This document shows positions 1-7,621 of a DNA stretch of 64,000 bases, piece by piece. The notes beneath the pieces are model-generated. The model was not told the origin of the DNA. It did not search any database and worked only from the letters and a program-made list of their open reading frames with translations. The position numbers and the translations under genes are program-made. How positions within the stretch are numbered: position 1 is the first letter of the stretch; every line of letters begins with the position of its first letter. The stretch is from Paenibacillus physcomitrellae (GTDB taxonomy: Bacteria; Bacillota; Bacilli; Paenibacillales; Paenibacillaceae), in the NCBI RefSeq assembly GCF_002240225.1, contig NZ_CP022584.1:4058094-4122093 (forward strand). The letters run 5' to 3'.

Positions 1-94
1 GCAGCAGGTTACCGTAACCAAAGTGGGCCGCAACGAACCTTGCCCTTGCGGAAGCGGACTTAAGTACAAGAAATGCTGCGGTAAAGCGCAATAA
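1..94 (+). CDS. secA: SecA preprotein translocase ATPase, C-terminal end (partial)
   Basis: Only the last 30 codons are inside the window, reading in the frame that starts at base 2 and stopping at 92-94. They encode the SEC-C zinc-binding tail with the spacing C-x-C-x-S-G-x5-C-C (PCPCGSG followed by KYKKCC), the hallmark of the SecA C terminus that binds SecB or the ribosome. The same tail occurs in some YecA/SEC-C proteins, so identity rests on the tail alone. A terminator follows at once. The gene that usually follows secA in Bacilli, prfB, does not follow here. Confidence 0.8.
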   Translation, partial: QQVTVTKVGRNEPCPCGSGLKYKKCCGKAQ

Positions 95-112
95 GAAAGC
101 AGATACGTCCGA

Positions 113-151
113 AACAGCTCCCTTCGCATTAGCAGATGGGGCTGTTTTTTT
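113..151 (+). terminator. Intrinsic terminator after secA
   Basis: AACAGC-t-CCC pairs with GGG-GCTGTT (one bulged base) and is followed directly by a run of T. It lies 20 bases after the secA stop codon. Confidence 0.75.
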
Positions 152-286
152 GTGTATGAAAGTGGAAAAAAGAACTAAAGCTGTTTTCTGCCCTTACCAA
201 CTTTCGTAAATCAAACTATTATAGTGAGGGGCTGGGGAATACCTCCTATGATAAGGGAAGTTTGGATTAATTTGTTTGAAACGGAA

Positions 287-490
287 ATGGGGTCAGATAA
301 AGTGAATAATTTAAACAATATAGACATTGCCATGCTGCATGCCAGGCAAATGTATGAGGAATGTCTGCGTCTGCAGGAAGCCGCTCAGACCGTCAAAGAT
401 GCCAAAGAACAGGGCGAAGGATGGAGCAGCGGCCGCACAAGGCTAAGCGGAATAGAGAGCGAAATACAAAGCGAAGCTGCTTCCAAATGA
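287..490 (+). CDS. Small hypothetical protein
   Basis: Short reading frame ending at 490 with a charged, helix-prone product (HARQMYEECLRLQEAAQ, then KEQGEGWSSGR). I do not recognise a family. The start is uncertain: the frame stays open back to a GTG at 224, with an ATG at 248, an ATG at 287 and a GTG at 302 that has a GGGG nine bases upstream. None has a strong ribosome binding site. It sits alone between the secA terminator and an aldo/keto reductase. It may be a real small soluble protein, but support is only the open frame. Confidence 0.4.
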   Translation: MGSDKVNNLNNIDIAMLHARQMYEECLRLQEAAQTVKDAKEQGEGWSSGRTRLSGIESEIQSEAASK

Positions 491-564
491 TTGTTTCCGC
501 TTTCCGGAGGAGTATATAATAGAGAGCGAATGACCAATCTGCTCTAGGGAGGTTTATAGGAAGC

Positions 565-1533
565 ATGAATTATAGAACACTTGGGAAAACAGGACTCCAG
601 GTATCGGAAATCGGATATGGAGCCTGGGGCATTGGCAAGTCGGGTTGGCTCGGTGCAGAGGATCAGGAATCGCTTAAGGCGCTTCACCGCTCCATCGACC
701 TGGGTTTGACCTTCATCGATACGGCGCTCGGATACGGAAATGGCCACAGTGAAAGCCTGGTCGGGCAAGTGGTCCGGGAACGTTCGGAGACGATCTACGT
801 AGCTTCCAAAATTCCGCCGAAGAACGGTCAGTGGCCTGCCCGCGCAGGCGTGCCGTCTTCTGAAACCTTTACGGCCGAACATGTCATTTCCAGCACGGAG
901 CAAAGCCTGCGGAATTTGGGCATGGATACGCTGGACGTTCAGCAGTTCCACGTCTGGTCGGACGAATGGGTCGGTCAGGGTGACTGGCTGGAAGGCGTTC
1001 AGAAGCTGAAGGAGCAGGGGAAGATCCGTTTCTTCGGGGTATCGATCAATGACCATCAGCCGGCTAATGCGATCAAACTGATTGAAACCGGTGTCGTGGA
1101 CACGGTTCAGGTGATCTATAATATGTTCGATCAAAGTCCGGAGGATGAGCTGCTTCCGGCCTGCCTGAAGCATAACGTTGGCGTCATCGTCCGCGTTGCG
1201 CTGGATGAAGGCGGGCTCACCGGCACACTGACACCGGAGACAACCTTTGAGGATGGAGATTTCCGCAATCGTTATTTTAATGGTGACCGCAAGCAGCAGG
1301 TTGTCGATCGTGTGAATAAGATTACGCAAGATTTGAATATCTCGAACACGGAGATGGCGGAAACGGCACTGCGTTATGTGCTCAGCCATCCGGCTGTTTC
1401 GACGGTTATTCCGGGTATGCGTACCGTCCGGAACGTCGAACGGAACATGGCGGTTGGAGACGGAAAAGGCCTGCCGGACGACTTGGTAGCCAAGCTGAAG
1501 AAACACCGCTGGGTTCGCAATTTCTATCAATAA
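565..1533 (+). CDS. Aldo/keto reductase
   Basis: A 322-residue NAD(P)H-dependent aldo/keto reductase of the bacterial general type. The catalytic tetrad is readable: Asp52 and Tyr57 in [11 protein letters not shown], Lys82 in VASKIPP and His129 in QQFHVW. The cofactor-binding end is the usual VIPGMRT segment near residue 280. The substrate cannot be told from sequence; such proteins often reduce sugar-derived or stress-derived aldehydes and ketones in the cytoplasm. The ATG at 565 is preceded by AGGGAGG and AGGAAG. It appears monocistronic, ending in a strong bidirectional terminator. Confidence 0.9.
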   Translation: MNYRTLGKTGLQVSEIGYGAWGIGKSGWLGAEDQESLKALHRSIDLGLTFIDTALGYGNGHSESLVGQVVRERSETIYVASKIPPKNGQWPARAGVPSSETFTAEHVISSTEQSLRNLGMDTLDVQQFHVWSDEWVGQGDWLEGVQKLKEQGKIRFFGVSINDHQPANAIKLIETGVVDTVQVIYNMFDQSPEDELLPACLKHNVGVIVRVALDEGGLTGTLTPETTFEDGDFRNRYFNGDRKQQVVDRVNKITQDLNISNTEMAETALRYVLSHPAVSTVIPGMRTVRNVERNMAVGDGKGLPDDLVAKLKKHRWVRNFYQ

Positions 1534-1542
1534 CAAGTTCTA

Positions 1543-1588
1543 AAAAAAAGGTGGAGCAGAGGATCGATATCCCTGCTCCACCTTTTTT
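1543..1588. terminator. Bidirectional intrinsic terminator
   Basis: Perfect hairpin with arms AAGGTGGAGCAG and CTGCTCCACCTT, flanked by an A-run on the left and T6 on the right. It can therefore end both the aldo/keto reductase (+) and the convergent DoxX gene (-). Confidence 0.85.
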
Positions 1589-1612
1589 GGCTTCTTTGTA
1601 GTTCATAATATG

Positions 1613-2008
1613 TCACAATAGTGCATCAATAGAGTAGGAGCCGGCGCCTGTAAAGGCAATACCTACAAAAACAGCAATCAAAATTACATTTGGTTCGTAA
1701 CCGTTTGAAGCAGCCCAGAAGCCGTTCCGCCCATGAACCTTAATAATTGCCATAACCATGGTCAAGGCCAGAAGAATAGCTATAACCGGAGTGAAGAGTC
1801 CCGCTGCAAAAGCGAGGCCGCCTGCAAACTCAATCCATCCTGCCGCTGCTGCGGCCGGAACTCCCGGTTTAATGCCAACGGACTCCATCCAGGCACCTGC
1901 TCCTTTAAGGCCGTGACCGCCGAACCAGCCAAATAATTTCTGGGCGCCGTGCCCGGCGAAGATCAATCCAATAATCAAACGAATAAGCAATAGACCAAAA
2001 CTGAGCAT
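1613..2008 (-). CDS. DoxX family membrane protein
   Basis: 131-residue integral membrane protein with four hydrophobic segments and the family hallmark near the N terminus (LIIGLIFAGHGAQKLFGWFGG). DoxX/YphA-type proteins are small membrane proteins of poorly defined role, linked in other bacteria to redox or thiol stress complexes. The start follows an excellent ribosome binding site (GGAGGG, seven bases before the ATG). It is convergent with the aldo/keto reductase and divergent from tgl. No partner gene nearby fixes its function. Confidence 0.85.
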   Translation of the reverse strand: MLSFGLLLIRLIIGLIFAGHGAQKLFGWFGGHGLKGAGAWMESVGIKPGVPAAAAAGWIEFAGGLAFAAGLFTPVIAILLALTMVMAIIKVHGRNGFWAASNGYEPNVILIAVFVGIAFTGAGSYSIDALL

Positions 2009-2104
2009 GGGAAAACCCTCCGTAAAATAATACTTACACCAAAAGAGCCGGCGTTACGTACAATAACCTATATTTTTTGCCTGAACAAGGGGAGGATCTC
2101 TTCA

Positions 2105-2875
2105 ATGATTACTATTTTGTCCGGCAGTGACGCCTTACATGCATTAAATTTAACACCTTGGGAACAGAATATTCTCAATATGAAACAAAACAGCTCCGTA
2201 GTTTACACGTACAGCACGGCCGAAGCTTTAGCATTTGAGCTTAAAATGAGAAAAGCCATTGTGGACGCAGCCACGGATTTGTACCGGAGCGGGGCTTCTT
2301 TTGCTGATTTTAACCGAAGCAGATGCAACGGCCGCTACTGGATCAGAACCCGCTTGGGCGGTTTTCAGCTGAGAAATGATGTTTTGCCTTCAGACGGCAT
2401 TAACGACATTTATCAGAACGGCCGGCTGTACGGGTTCGAATGTGCCACGGCGATTGTTCTGGTGATGTATAAAGCGATTTTGGATACCGTAGGTCAAACG
2501 ACTTTTAATACTTATTTTCCGAATTTGCTGCTGTTCACCTGGTATTTCGATAATGACTTGCAGTTTAACCGGGTTAAGGTGCCGAATGTCTATCCGGGAG
2601 ACGCGCTCTATTTCAACAATCCTGACTTTAACCCGGCGAGACCAGGCTGGCGCGGCGAAAATGTAATTATGCTCGAACGTAATTTGTATTTTGGCCATGG
2701 TCCCGGTATTCTGCCGTCTGAAGCTTTGCTTGCGATCTTAAATGCCAATAGAATCCCGGGCAGTATGACGCCGGCTTATCTGATGAAGGATGCGCTTGCC
2801 CTTGATTTTGAGCATATTCGCAAGCTGCAGGGGGGCGCAGCGCGGATTGGACATCAGAAATATTTGTTTGCTTAA
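2105..2875 (+). CDS. tgl: Protein-glutamine gamma-glutamyltransferase (spore coat transglutaminase)
   Basis: A 256-residue homologue of Bacillus Tgl, which cross-links spore-coat proteins through epsilon-(gamma-glutamyl)lysine bonds. The catalytic cysteine is Cys113 in YGFECATAIV. Glu185 in WRGENVI and His198 in FGHG keep the same 13-residue spacing as the catalytic Glu187 and His200 of B. subtilis Tgl. Length is close to the family norm of about 245. ATG 2105 follows GGGGAGG. Expression is expected late in sporulation in the mother cell, but I could not identify a convincing SigK-type promoter. Its presence supports a spore-former. Confidence 0.93.
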   Translation: MITILSGSDALHALNLTPWEQNILNMKQNSSVVYTYSTAEALAFELKMRKAIVDAATDLYRSGASFADFNRSRCNGRYWIRTRLGGFQLRNDVLPSDGINDIYQNGRLYGFECATAIVLVMYKAILDTVGQTTFNTYFPNLLLFTWYFDNDLQFNRVKVPNVYPGDALYFNNPDFNPARPGWRGENVIMLERNLYFGHGPGILPSEALLAILNANRIPGSMTPAYLMKDALALDFEHIRKLQGGAARIGHQKYLFA

Positions 2876-2901
2876 CCGAAAAGCGCCTAAAGGTTTCATA
2901 C

Positions 2902-2956
2902 GAGGGGATCTCCGCTTGCTTTCAGAGCAGCAGACAGAACGGAGATCCTCTTGTTT
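2902..2956 (+). terminator. Intrinsic terminator after tgl
   Basis: GAGGGGATCTCCG pairs with CGGAGATCCTC (one extra G) across a 25-base loop and is followed by TTGTTTTT. Confidence 0.75.
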
Positions 2957-3010
2957 TTCCCGGTACAAAGATAGGGAGGGAAGAAGAGAATCGGGGGAGC
3001 CGCCTGCAAG

Positions 3011-3039
3011 TTGACAGCCTATATTGGGCGTGATAAATT
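3011..3039 (+). promoter_or_regulatory. SigA-type promoter for thrC
   Basis: Perfect -35 TTGACA (3011-3016), 17-base spacer, -10 TAAATT (3034-3039) preceded by TGA, giving an extended -10. It lies about 60 bases before the thrC ATG. No T-box or other riboswitch is visible in the leader. Confidence 0.65.
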
Positions 3040-3099
3040 CATTCCTGAAATAAACGGAAACTATTTATATTTAATAGCAGAGAGAAGGATACGAAGGAT

Positions 3100-4314
3100 A
3101 TGCGATTCAGTTACATCAGCCACCTGCACTGCCCGAAATGCGGAACTGAATACCCCGCGGACCAGATTCAGCAGCTGTGCAAATGCGGTTCTCCGCTTCT
3201 GGTCGATTATGATCTGAAAGAGTTGAAGAAAAACTGGATGCCTGCCGATCTGGCAGGACGCAGCAACGATTTATGGAGATACCATGAGCTTCTGCCGGTA
3301 ACGGACGAGAAGAACGTGGTGACACTGGGGGAAGGCATGACGCCTCTGCTGCCTATGGAGCGTGCAGGACAGGATATGGGAATCCCTCATCTGCTGATGA
3401 AAGACGAAGGCATTATTCCGACCGGGAGCTTTAAGGCCCGCGGCGCTGCTGTCGGTGTCTCGAAGGCCAAGGAGCTTGGTGTAAAGGAGCTGGCAATGCC
3501 GACTAACGGAAATGCCGGAGCGGCCTGGTCTCTTTACGCTGCGCGAGCCGGTATCCAGGCTTCAATTGTAATGCCGGTGGAAGCTCCGGTCATTACCCGA
3601 AGCGAGGTAGCTGTATCGGGTGCCAATCTGAATTTGGTTAACGGTCTTATTAGTGACGCCGGAAAAATTGTCGGACAAGCTGTTCTAGATAATGAATTGT
3701 ACGATGCCTCGACGTTAAAGGAGCCTTACCGGATTGAAGGCAAGAAGACGATGGGCATTGAAATTGCCGAACAGATGCATTGGAAGGTTCCTGATGTTAT
3801 TTTGTACCCGACCGGCGGGGGAGTTGGACTGATCGGCATACATAAAGCGTTAAAAGAGCTGGCCGAGCTGGGCTGGATTAAAAATAAACTGCCGCGTCTG
3901 GTAGCCGTACAGGCGGCGGGCTGCGCCCCGATTGTGAAAGCCTGGGAAGAGGGCAAAGCCGAATCGCAGTTCTGGGAGCAATCCGAGACGGCTGCGTTTG
4001 GCATCAATGTGCCGAAAGCGCTGGGCGACTTTCTGGTGCTGGCGGCGATTGCCGAAACAGACGGCTGCGCCATTGCCGTAGAAGATGAAGAGCTGCTGCA
4101 GGAACAGGCACTAATCGCCCGGCTTGAGGGTGCGTTTGTGTGTCCGGAGGGCGCCGCGGCTTTCGCCGCAGCCCGCAAGCTTAAGCAAAACGGCTGGATT
4201 CGGGGCGAAGAAACGGTGCTCGTTCTGAATACCGGCAGCGGAATTAAATATCCGGAAACGGTCAAAGTGGAGGCTCCGGTTCTACAGCCGGGTGATCCGC
4301 TGCAGCGGCCATAA
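3100..4314 (+). CDS. thrC: Threonine synthase
   Basis: 404-residue PLP enzyme of the fold-type II family that converts O-phosphohomoserine to threonine. An N-terminal zinc-ribbon-like segment is visible (Cys11, Cys14, Cys27, Cys29), as in the archaeal/long-form threonine synthases. The PLP lysine is Lys112 in PTGSFKARG; the phosphate-binding glycine loop is PTGGGVGLIG and the Ser/Gly element near the end is NTGSGIKYP. It stands alone here, not with hom and thrB as in the classic operon. A strong promoter precedes it. Some related proteins with a zinc ribbon are threonine synthase-like without proven activity, so substrate is inferred. Confidence 0.88.
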   Translation: MRFSYISHLHCPKCGTEYPADQIQQLCKCGSPLLVDYDLKELKKNWMPADLAGRSNDLWRYHELLPVTDEKNVVTLGEGMTPLLPMERAGQDMGIPHLLMKDEGIIPTGSFKARGAAVGVSKAKELGVKELAMPTNGNAGAAWSLYAARAGIQASIVMPVEAPVITRSEVAVSGANLNLVNGLISDAGKIVGQAVLDNELYDASTLKEPYRIEGKKTMGIEIAEQMHWKVPDVILYPTGGGVGLIGIHKALKELAELGWIKNKLPRLVAVQAAGCAPIVKAWEEGKAESQFWEQSETAAFGINVPKALGDFLVLAAIAETDGCAIAVEDEELLQEQALIARLEGAFVCPEGAAAFAAARKLKQNGWIRGEETVLVLNTGSGIKYPETVKVEAPVLQPGDPLQRP

Positions 4315-4422
4315 CGAAACCTAATGATGGAAATGAAACCTAATTAAGTAACGAAACCAGATTATGGGTTGCAGTATATGAAATGAAGTTAACGGAAAGA
4401 AGTACAGGGGGAGGAGAACTTT

Positions 4423-4893
4423 TTGCGGCATTCTGAGGAGATTAGTTTGGAAGTGATTCCCTGGGGTTCTCCGGCCTACAAACAGGCGCTTGAGCTCAGA
4501 GATCGGATCCTTAGAAAACCTCTCGGTATGAGCATTTATAAGGATAACTTAGAGGGGGAGAAAGAGGATATCCATCTGCTGGCCCGTCAAGGAGGGACGG
4601 CGGTTGGTGTCCTGCTGCTGCGCCGAGTTGATGATCATACGCTGCAGATGAAGCAGGTAGCGGTGGATGAAAGCCTCCAGGGCCAAGGAATCGGCAGACA
4701 GCTGATTGCCTTTGCGGAACGAACAGCTATACTAGAAGAGACCCGGACAATCATCCTGCATGCCCGCATGACGGCGGTGCCTTTCTATGAGAAGCTGGGA
4801 TATGTCAGATACGGGGAGCCTTATACGGAAATAGGCATTCCGCATTGGTCCATGAAGAAACAGCTGGAACCGGGAAGTAAGGTCATTAAATAA
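4423..4893 (+). CDS. GNAT family N-acetyltransferase
   Basis: 156-residue acetyl-CoA-dependent N-acetyltransferase. The acetyl-CoA-binding motif A is clear as VDESLQGQGIGRQLIAFAE, followed by an ARMTAVPFYEKLGY motif typical of the ElaA/YitI branch. The start is TTG at 4423, chosen because AGGGGGAGGAG lies directly upstream and no better start exists. It follows thrC by 109 bases, a spacer with a GAAACC-containing repeat, and runs into the DsbA-like gene 40 bases later, probably as one transcript. The substrate is unknown. Confidence 0.87.
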   Translation: MRHSEEISLEVIPWGSPAYKQALELRDRILRKPLGMSIYKDNLEGEKEDIHLLARQGGTAVGVLLLRRVDDHTLQMKQVAVDESLQGQGIGRQLIAFAERTAILEETRTIILHARMTAVPFYEKLGYVRYGEPYTEIGIPHWSMKKQLEPGSKVIK

Positions 4894-4933
4894 AGCTCGT
4901 TCTCTCAAGAACGACGCAAATGGAGGCTTTATC

Positions 4934-5632
4934 ATGAAAATAGAAATCTGGTCGGATTACATGTGTCCTTTTTGTTATATAGGCAAACGCAGGCTGGAAA
5001 CGGCTGTACAGCGTTTCGGCCATCAGGACGAAATCGAAATTCAGTTTCGCAGCTTTGAATTAAACCCGCAGGCTCAGGTGAACAGCGGCAAATCCATTGC
5101 AGAGGAGCTGGCAGGCAAATTCGGCGTCAGCGTCGAACAGGCCAAAGCGATGAACGAGCAGATGACGGCCAATGCCCGTACTGCAGGACTGGAATACAAC
5201 ATGGAATCCATGGTGCCTACCAATTCGTTTGATGCCCTCCGATTAACCCATTGGGCAGCTTCCTTCGGGAAAATGAAAGAGATGAGCGAACGATTGTTCA
5301 GCGCCGTCTTCACGGAATCCAAACACATCGGAGACCCGGCGGTTTTGGCCGGGCTGGCAGCTGAAGTTGGTTTATCCCGTGAAGAGGCTCTTCAGGTACT
5401 AGAGGGAGACGCTTATGCAGCCGAGGTTCGGCGGGATGAAGAAGAAGCTGGTGCTTTGGGCATTACCGGCGTTCCGTTCTTTGTCTTCGATCGTAAATTT
5501 GCGGTATCAGGCGCCCAGCCGGAGGACGTATTTATGCAGGCTTTGGAGAAGGCTTGGGAAGAAAGCAAGCCGTTTACCGTTCTTGGTGCGGATTCTGCCG
5601 CGACCTGTACGGATGACGGCTGCAAGCTGTAA
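4934..5632 (+). CDS. DsbA family oxidoreductase (FrnE type)
   Basis: 232-residue cytoplasmic thioredoxin-fold protein of the FrnE/2-hydroxychromene-2-carboxylate isomerase-like group. The active-site motif CPFC is at residues 11-14 (WSDYMCPFCYIG), the helical insertion follows, and the cis-proline loop is GITGVPFFVFD. No signal peptide is present, so it is not a secreted DsbA. A second cysteine pair lies at the extreme C terminus (CTDDGC). FrnE proteins act as thiol-disulfide oxidoreductases in oxidative stress. GGAGG lies eight bases before the ATG. It ends in a strong terminator. Confidence 0.9.
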   Translation: MKIEIWSDYMCPFCYIGKRRLETAVQRFGHQDEIEIQFRSFELNPQAQVNSGKSIAEELAGKFGVSVEQAKAMNEQMTANARTAGLEYNMESMVPTNSFDALRLTHWAASFGKMKEMSERLFSAVFTESKHIGDPAVLAGLAAEVGLSREEALQVLEGDAYAAEVRRDEEEAGALGITGVPFFVFDRKFAVSGAQPEDVFMQALEKAWEESKPFTVLGADSAATCTDDGCKL

Positions 5633-5686
5633 CTGAAAGGAAAGGGCCTCATGTCAATGACGGCCCGGCCCATAAACAGAATAGAG

Positions 5687-5737
5687 AAAGCCGTTCCTGG
5701 ACCGGATTGATACCGGACTCGGGAACGGCTTTTTTTT
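5687..5737 (+). terminator. Intrinsic terminator after the DsbA-like gene
   Basis: AAAGCCGTTCC pairs perfectly with GGAACGGCTTT and is followed by T8. It lies between convergent genes. Confidence 0.85.
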
Positions 5738-5802
5738 GCGCAGACTTTCAGCTCATTTCCTGGACGGAAAGGGATTAAGAAACAGGTTCCTGTTCCGCCT
5801 TT

Positions 5803-6726
5803 TTATCCATGCTGTCTCCATGCCTCCATATTCAGCTCGTTATTCAGGGCAGCAGCGGCAAAAGCCCCCGCGGAAGCGGCCATAATCGCCTGGTGGGCCC
5901 GGGAGGCAGCATCTCCGGCACTATAGACACCCGGGACGGTCGTTTTCCCAAATTCATCGACGACGACCATATCGGTTTCCGTAACCTCACATCCTAACGT
6001 TTTGGGAAGATCCGACCCGGCAGCCAAATCCGGTTTAAAAAAGATCCCCTCGCAAGGAACTGTCGTTCCGTCTTCGAGTACGACCTGCCGGACTTGTCCG
6101 TTCACGGACTCGATCCCTTTGATCGGCGAATCAAGGACCTGTACCTGATGGGCAAGCAGTTCCTGACGCTGTTCATCGGACAGCTCATCGGGTCCGTTCG
6201 TGCAGAGCGTAAACCGTTTTGTCCATCCGGAGATCAGCTGCGCGAAATGAAAGGCCTCCGTGCCTTTGTTGATCACGACAAGGCGTTGATCCCTGAGCTC
6301 CCAGCCATCGCAGTAAGGGCAGACAAACGCGCTTGTGCCGTAAACCTCGGCAAGTCCTTTAACGGGCAGCGGCCGATCCTTCATCCCGGCGGTGAACAGC
6401 AATTTACGGCTATGATAAGTTTGGCTTGAGGCTGTCGAAATTTGAAAATGGCCATCTGCCCCCTCGGCCGAAACCACCTTATCATCGGCAAAAATAACAG
6501 ACGGATAAACGGTGATTTGCTCCCTGGCAATCCGTCTTAATTCCCCAGGCTGGATACCGTCTCGTGTAAGGAAGCCGTGGGCTTCGTGGGTGACACGGTT
6601 GCGGGGTTTGCCTTCGTCGATAACCAGCACCGCTTTTCTGGCTCTTCCCAGGACAAGGGCGGCGTTTAAGCCGGCAGGGCCGCCTCCGATGATAACTACA
6701 TCAAATGTTTGATTTTCCATGTTCAT
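5803..6726 (-). CDS. Thioredoxin reductase-like FAD-dependent oxidoreductase
   Basis: 307-residue flavoprotein. The FAD-binding motif is GGGPAGLNAALVLGRARK near the N terminus, the redox dithiol is Cys136-Cys139 in FVCPYCDGWE, and the C-terminal FAD motif is GVYSAGDAAS. The central dinucleotide site is degenerate: where TrxB has a GxGxxA Rossmann loop this protein has VVINKGTEAFHFA, so NADPH use is doubtful. CPYCDG-type proteins form a group distinct from housekeeping TrxB. The ATG follows AAGGAG. The adjacent, same-strand Rrf2 gene shares an operator-like motif with it, which suggests redox-responsive control. Confidence 0.88.
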   Translation of the reverse strand: MNMENQTFDVVIIGGGPAGLNAALVLGRARKAVLVIDEGKPRNRVTHEAHGFLTRDGIQPGELRRIAREQITVYPSVIFADDKVVSAEGADGHFQISTASSQTYHSRKLLFTAGMKDRPLPVKGLAEVYGTSAFVCPYCDGWELRDQRLVVINKGTEAFHFAQLISGWTKRFTLCTNGPDELSDEQRQELLAHQVQVLDSPIKGIESVNGQVRQVVLEDGTTVPCEGIFFKPDLAAGSDLPKTLGCEVTETDMVVVDEFGKTTVPGVYSAGDAASRAHQAIMAASAGAFAAAALNNELNMEAWRQHG

Positions 6727-6763
6727 AGAAACTCAGCTCCTTTTTAGTTTTGTGTATATAATA

Positions 6764-6782
6764 GATCTTTAATATCCATAAT
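6764..6782 (-). promoter_or_regulatory. Putative Rrf2 operator upstream of the flavoprotein gene
   Basis: Contains GAT at 6764 and TATCCATAAT at 6773-6782, the same words with the same nine-base offset as at 7387-7405 in the Rrf2 gene promoter. It lies about 40-55 bases upstream of the flavoprotein start, where an operator would sit. Confidence 0.4.
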
Positions 6783-6834
6783 TGGAGTGCGAGAAAGGAG
6801 TGTTTCACTCCTTACAAGAAACTGTAAACTGGAC

Positions 6835-7332
6835 TCACCCCTCGTGTACTCCGCATTTAGGAGCTTCCGCCGCAGCGTCCAGCACGGACTGGATCGTGTG
6901 CTGTTCGAGATATTGATACAGCTGCCGTTCTGCGCCGTCCATCACTTGTTTGACCAGGCATTCACTGCCGCGTGCAGGGGTGGAAGACGACTCGTCTTCC
7001 TGAGAATCCGCCGGTTCTGCTGACAGCAGACGGTGCTGCTGCGAGTTCTGATTTGAACATTCGAACAAATGCTGTCTGCCCTCAATGACCTGAATGACTT
7101 GCAGAAAAGTCACCTGACTGGCCGGACGGGCCAGCTCATAACCGCCTTTAACACCTGGCACGGCGCGGACAATGCCATCCTGTCTCAGCTTGGACATGAT
7201 TTTGGATAAATAGCTTTCCGAAACGCCGAGCGTGGCCGACAGCTCTTTGATCCCGATGTTGTGCTCGTGCTCCGAAAGAGCCAGATGAATCAACGCATGA
7301 AGCGCGTAATCGGTGCTTTTTGAAAATTGCAT
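6835..7332 (-). CDS. Rrf2 family transcriptional regulator
   Basis: 165 residues. The N-terminal winged helix is typical (MQFSKSTDYALHALIHLA, SESYLSKIMSKLRQDGIV, GVKGGYELARP). NsrR/IscR hold an Fe-S cluster with three close cysteines; here the cysteines are Cys92, Cys125 and Cys160, separated by a Ser/Glu-rich insertion at about 95-122. A canonical cluster is therefore unlikely, and a thiol switch is the better guess. It lies upstream of the flavoprotein gene on the same strand, 108 bases apart, each with its own apparent promoter. A poor-metal or reactive-electrophile sensor role is inference. Confidence 0.88.
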   Translation of the reverse strand: MQFSKSTDYALHALIHLALSEHEHNIGIKELSATLGVSESYLSKIMSKLRQDGIVRAVPGVKGGYELARPASQVTFLQVIQVIEGRQHLFECSNQNSQQHRLLSAEPADSQEDESSSTPARGSECLVKQVMDGAERQLYQYLEQHTIQSVLDAAAEAPKCGVHEG

Positions 7333-7385
7333 GTGGATCTGCTCCTTCTTCTTTACGGACTAGCGATGTTGATTGTCTGAAATGT

Positions 7386-7405
7386 GGATATCATGTATCC
7401 ATAAT
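7386..7405 (-). promoter_or_regulatory. Putative Rrf2 autoregulatory operator
   Basis: Inverted repeat GGATA-tcatg-TATCC followed by ATAAT, overlapping the -10 element of the Rrf2 promoter. It matches the site at 6764-6782 in sequence and spacing. Confidence 0.45.
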
Positions 7406-7429
7406 ACACTTCAGTAACTATTATTGCAA
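7401..7429 (-). promoter_or_regulatory. SigA-type promoter for the Rrf2 gene
   Basis: On the minus strand: -35 TTGCAA (7424-7429), 17-base spacer, -10 TATTAT (7401-7406), about 70 bases before the start codon. Confidence 0.55.
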
Positions 7430-7503
7430 CTCAATAACCATTTGTAACAAACTTTATTCCTTCTCGAGACCTGCCCGCCTTCCGACCAAGGTCCAGGACC
7501 AAG

Positions 7504-7526
7504 AACCGCCATGGGGCGGTTTTTAC
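7504..7526 (+). terminator. Short terminator-like hairpin before the RND gene
   Basis: ACCGCC-atgg-GGCGGT followed by TTTT. There is no gene on the plus strand immediately upstream, so it may be a leader attenuator of the RND gene 96 bases downstream or a chance hairpin. A GGTCC-a-GGACC palindrome sits just before it. Confidence 0.4.
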
Positions 7527-7621
7527 AGGCGCCGGCTTTCTCTAAACTTAGAAGCGGGCGAACACGGACCTACATACGAAAAACAGATATTCATAAAGAG
7601 GAAGGGGAACAAGGAAACAAA

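Noticed and set aside
94..564. prfB with programmed frameshift after secA
   Set aside because: Only a small unrelated ORF is present before the aldo/keto reductase.
544..1536. Minus-strand frame of 330 codons opposite the aldo/keto reductase
   Set aside because: Shadow frame; the plus-strand protein has the complete catalytic tetrad and a ribosome site.
3040..3099. T-box leader before thrC
   Set aside because: No T-box sequence and no terminator stem in the 60-base leader.
7511..7621. N-terminal extension of the RND protein
   Set aside because: The extension is basic and non-hydrophobic, it begins inside a hairpin, and ATG 7622 has a good ribosome site.
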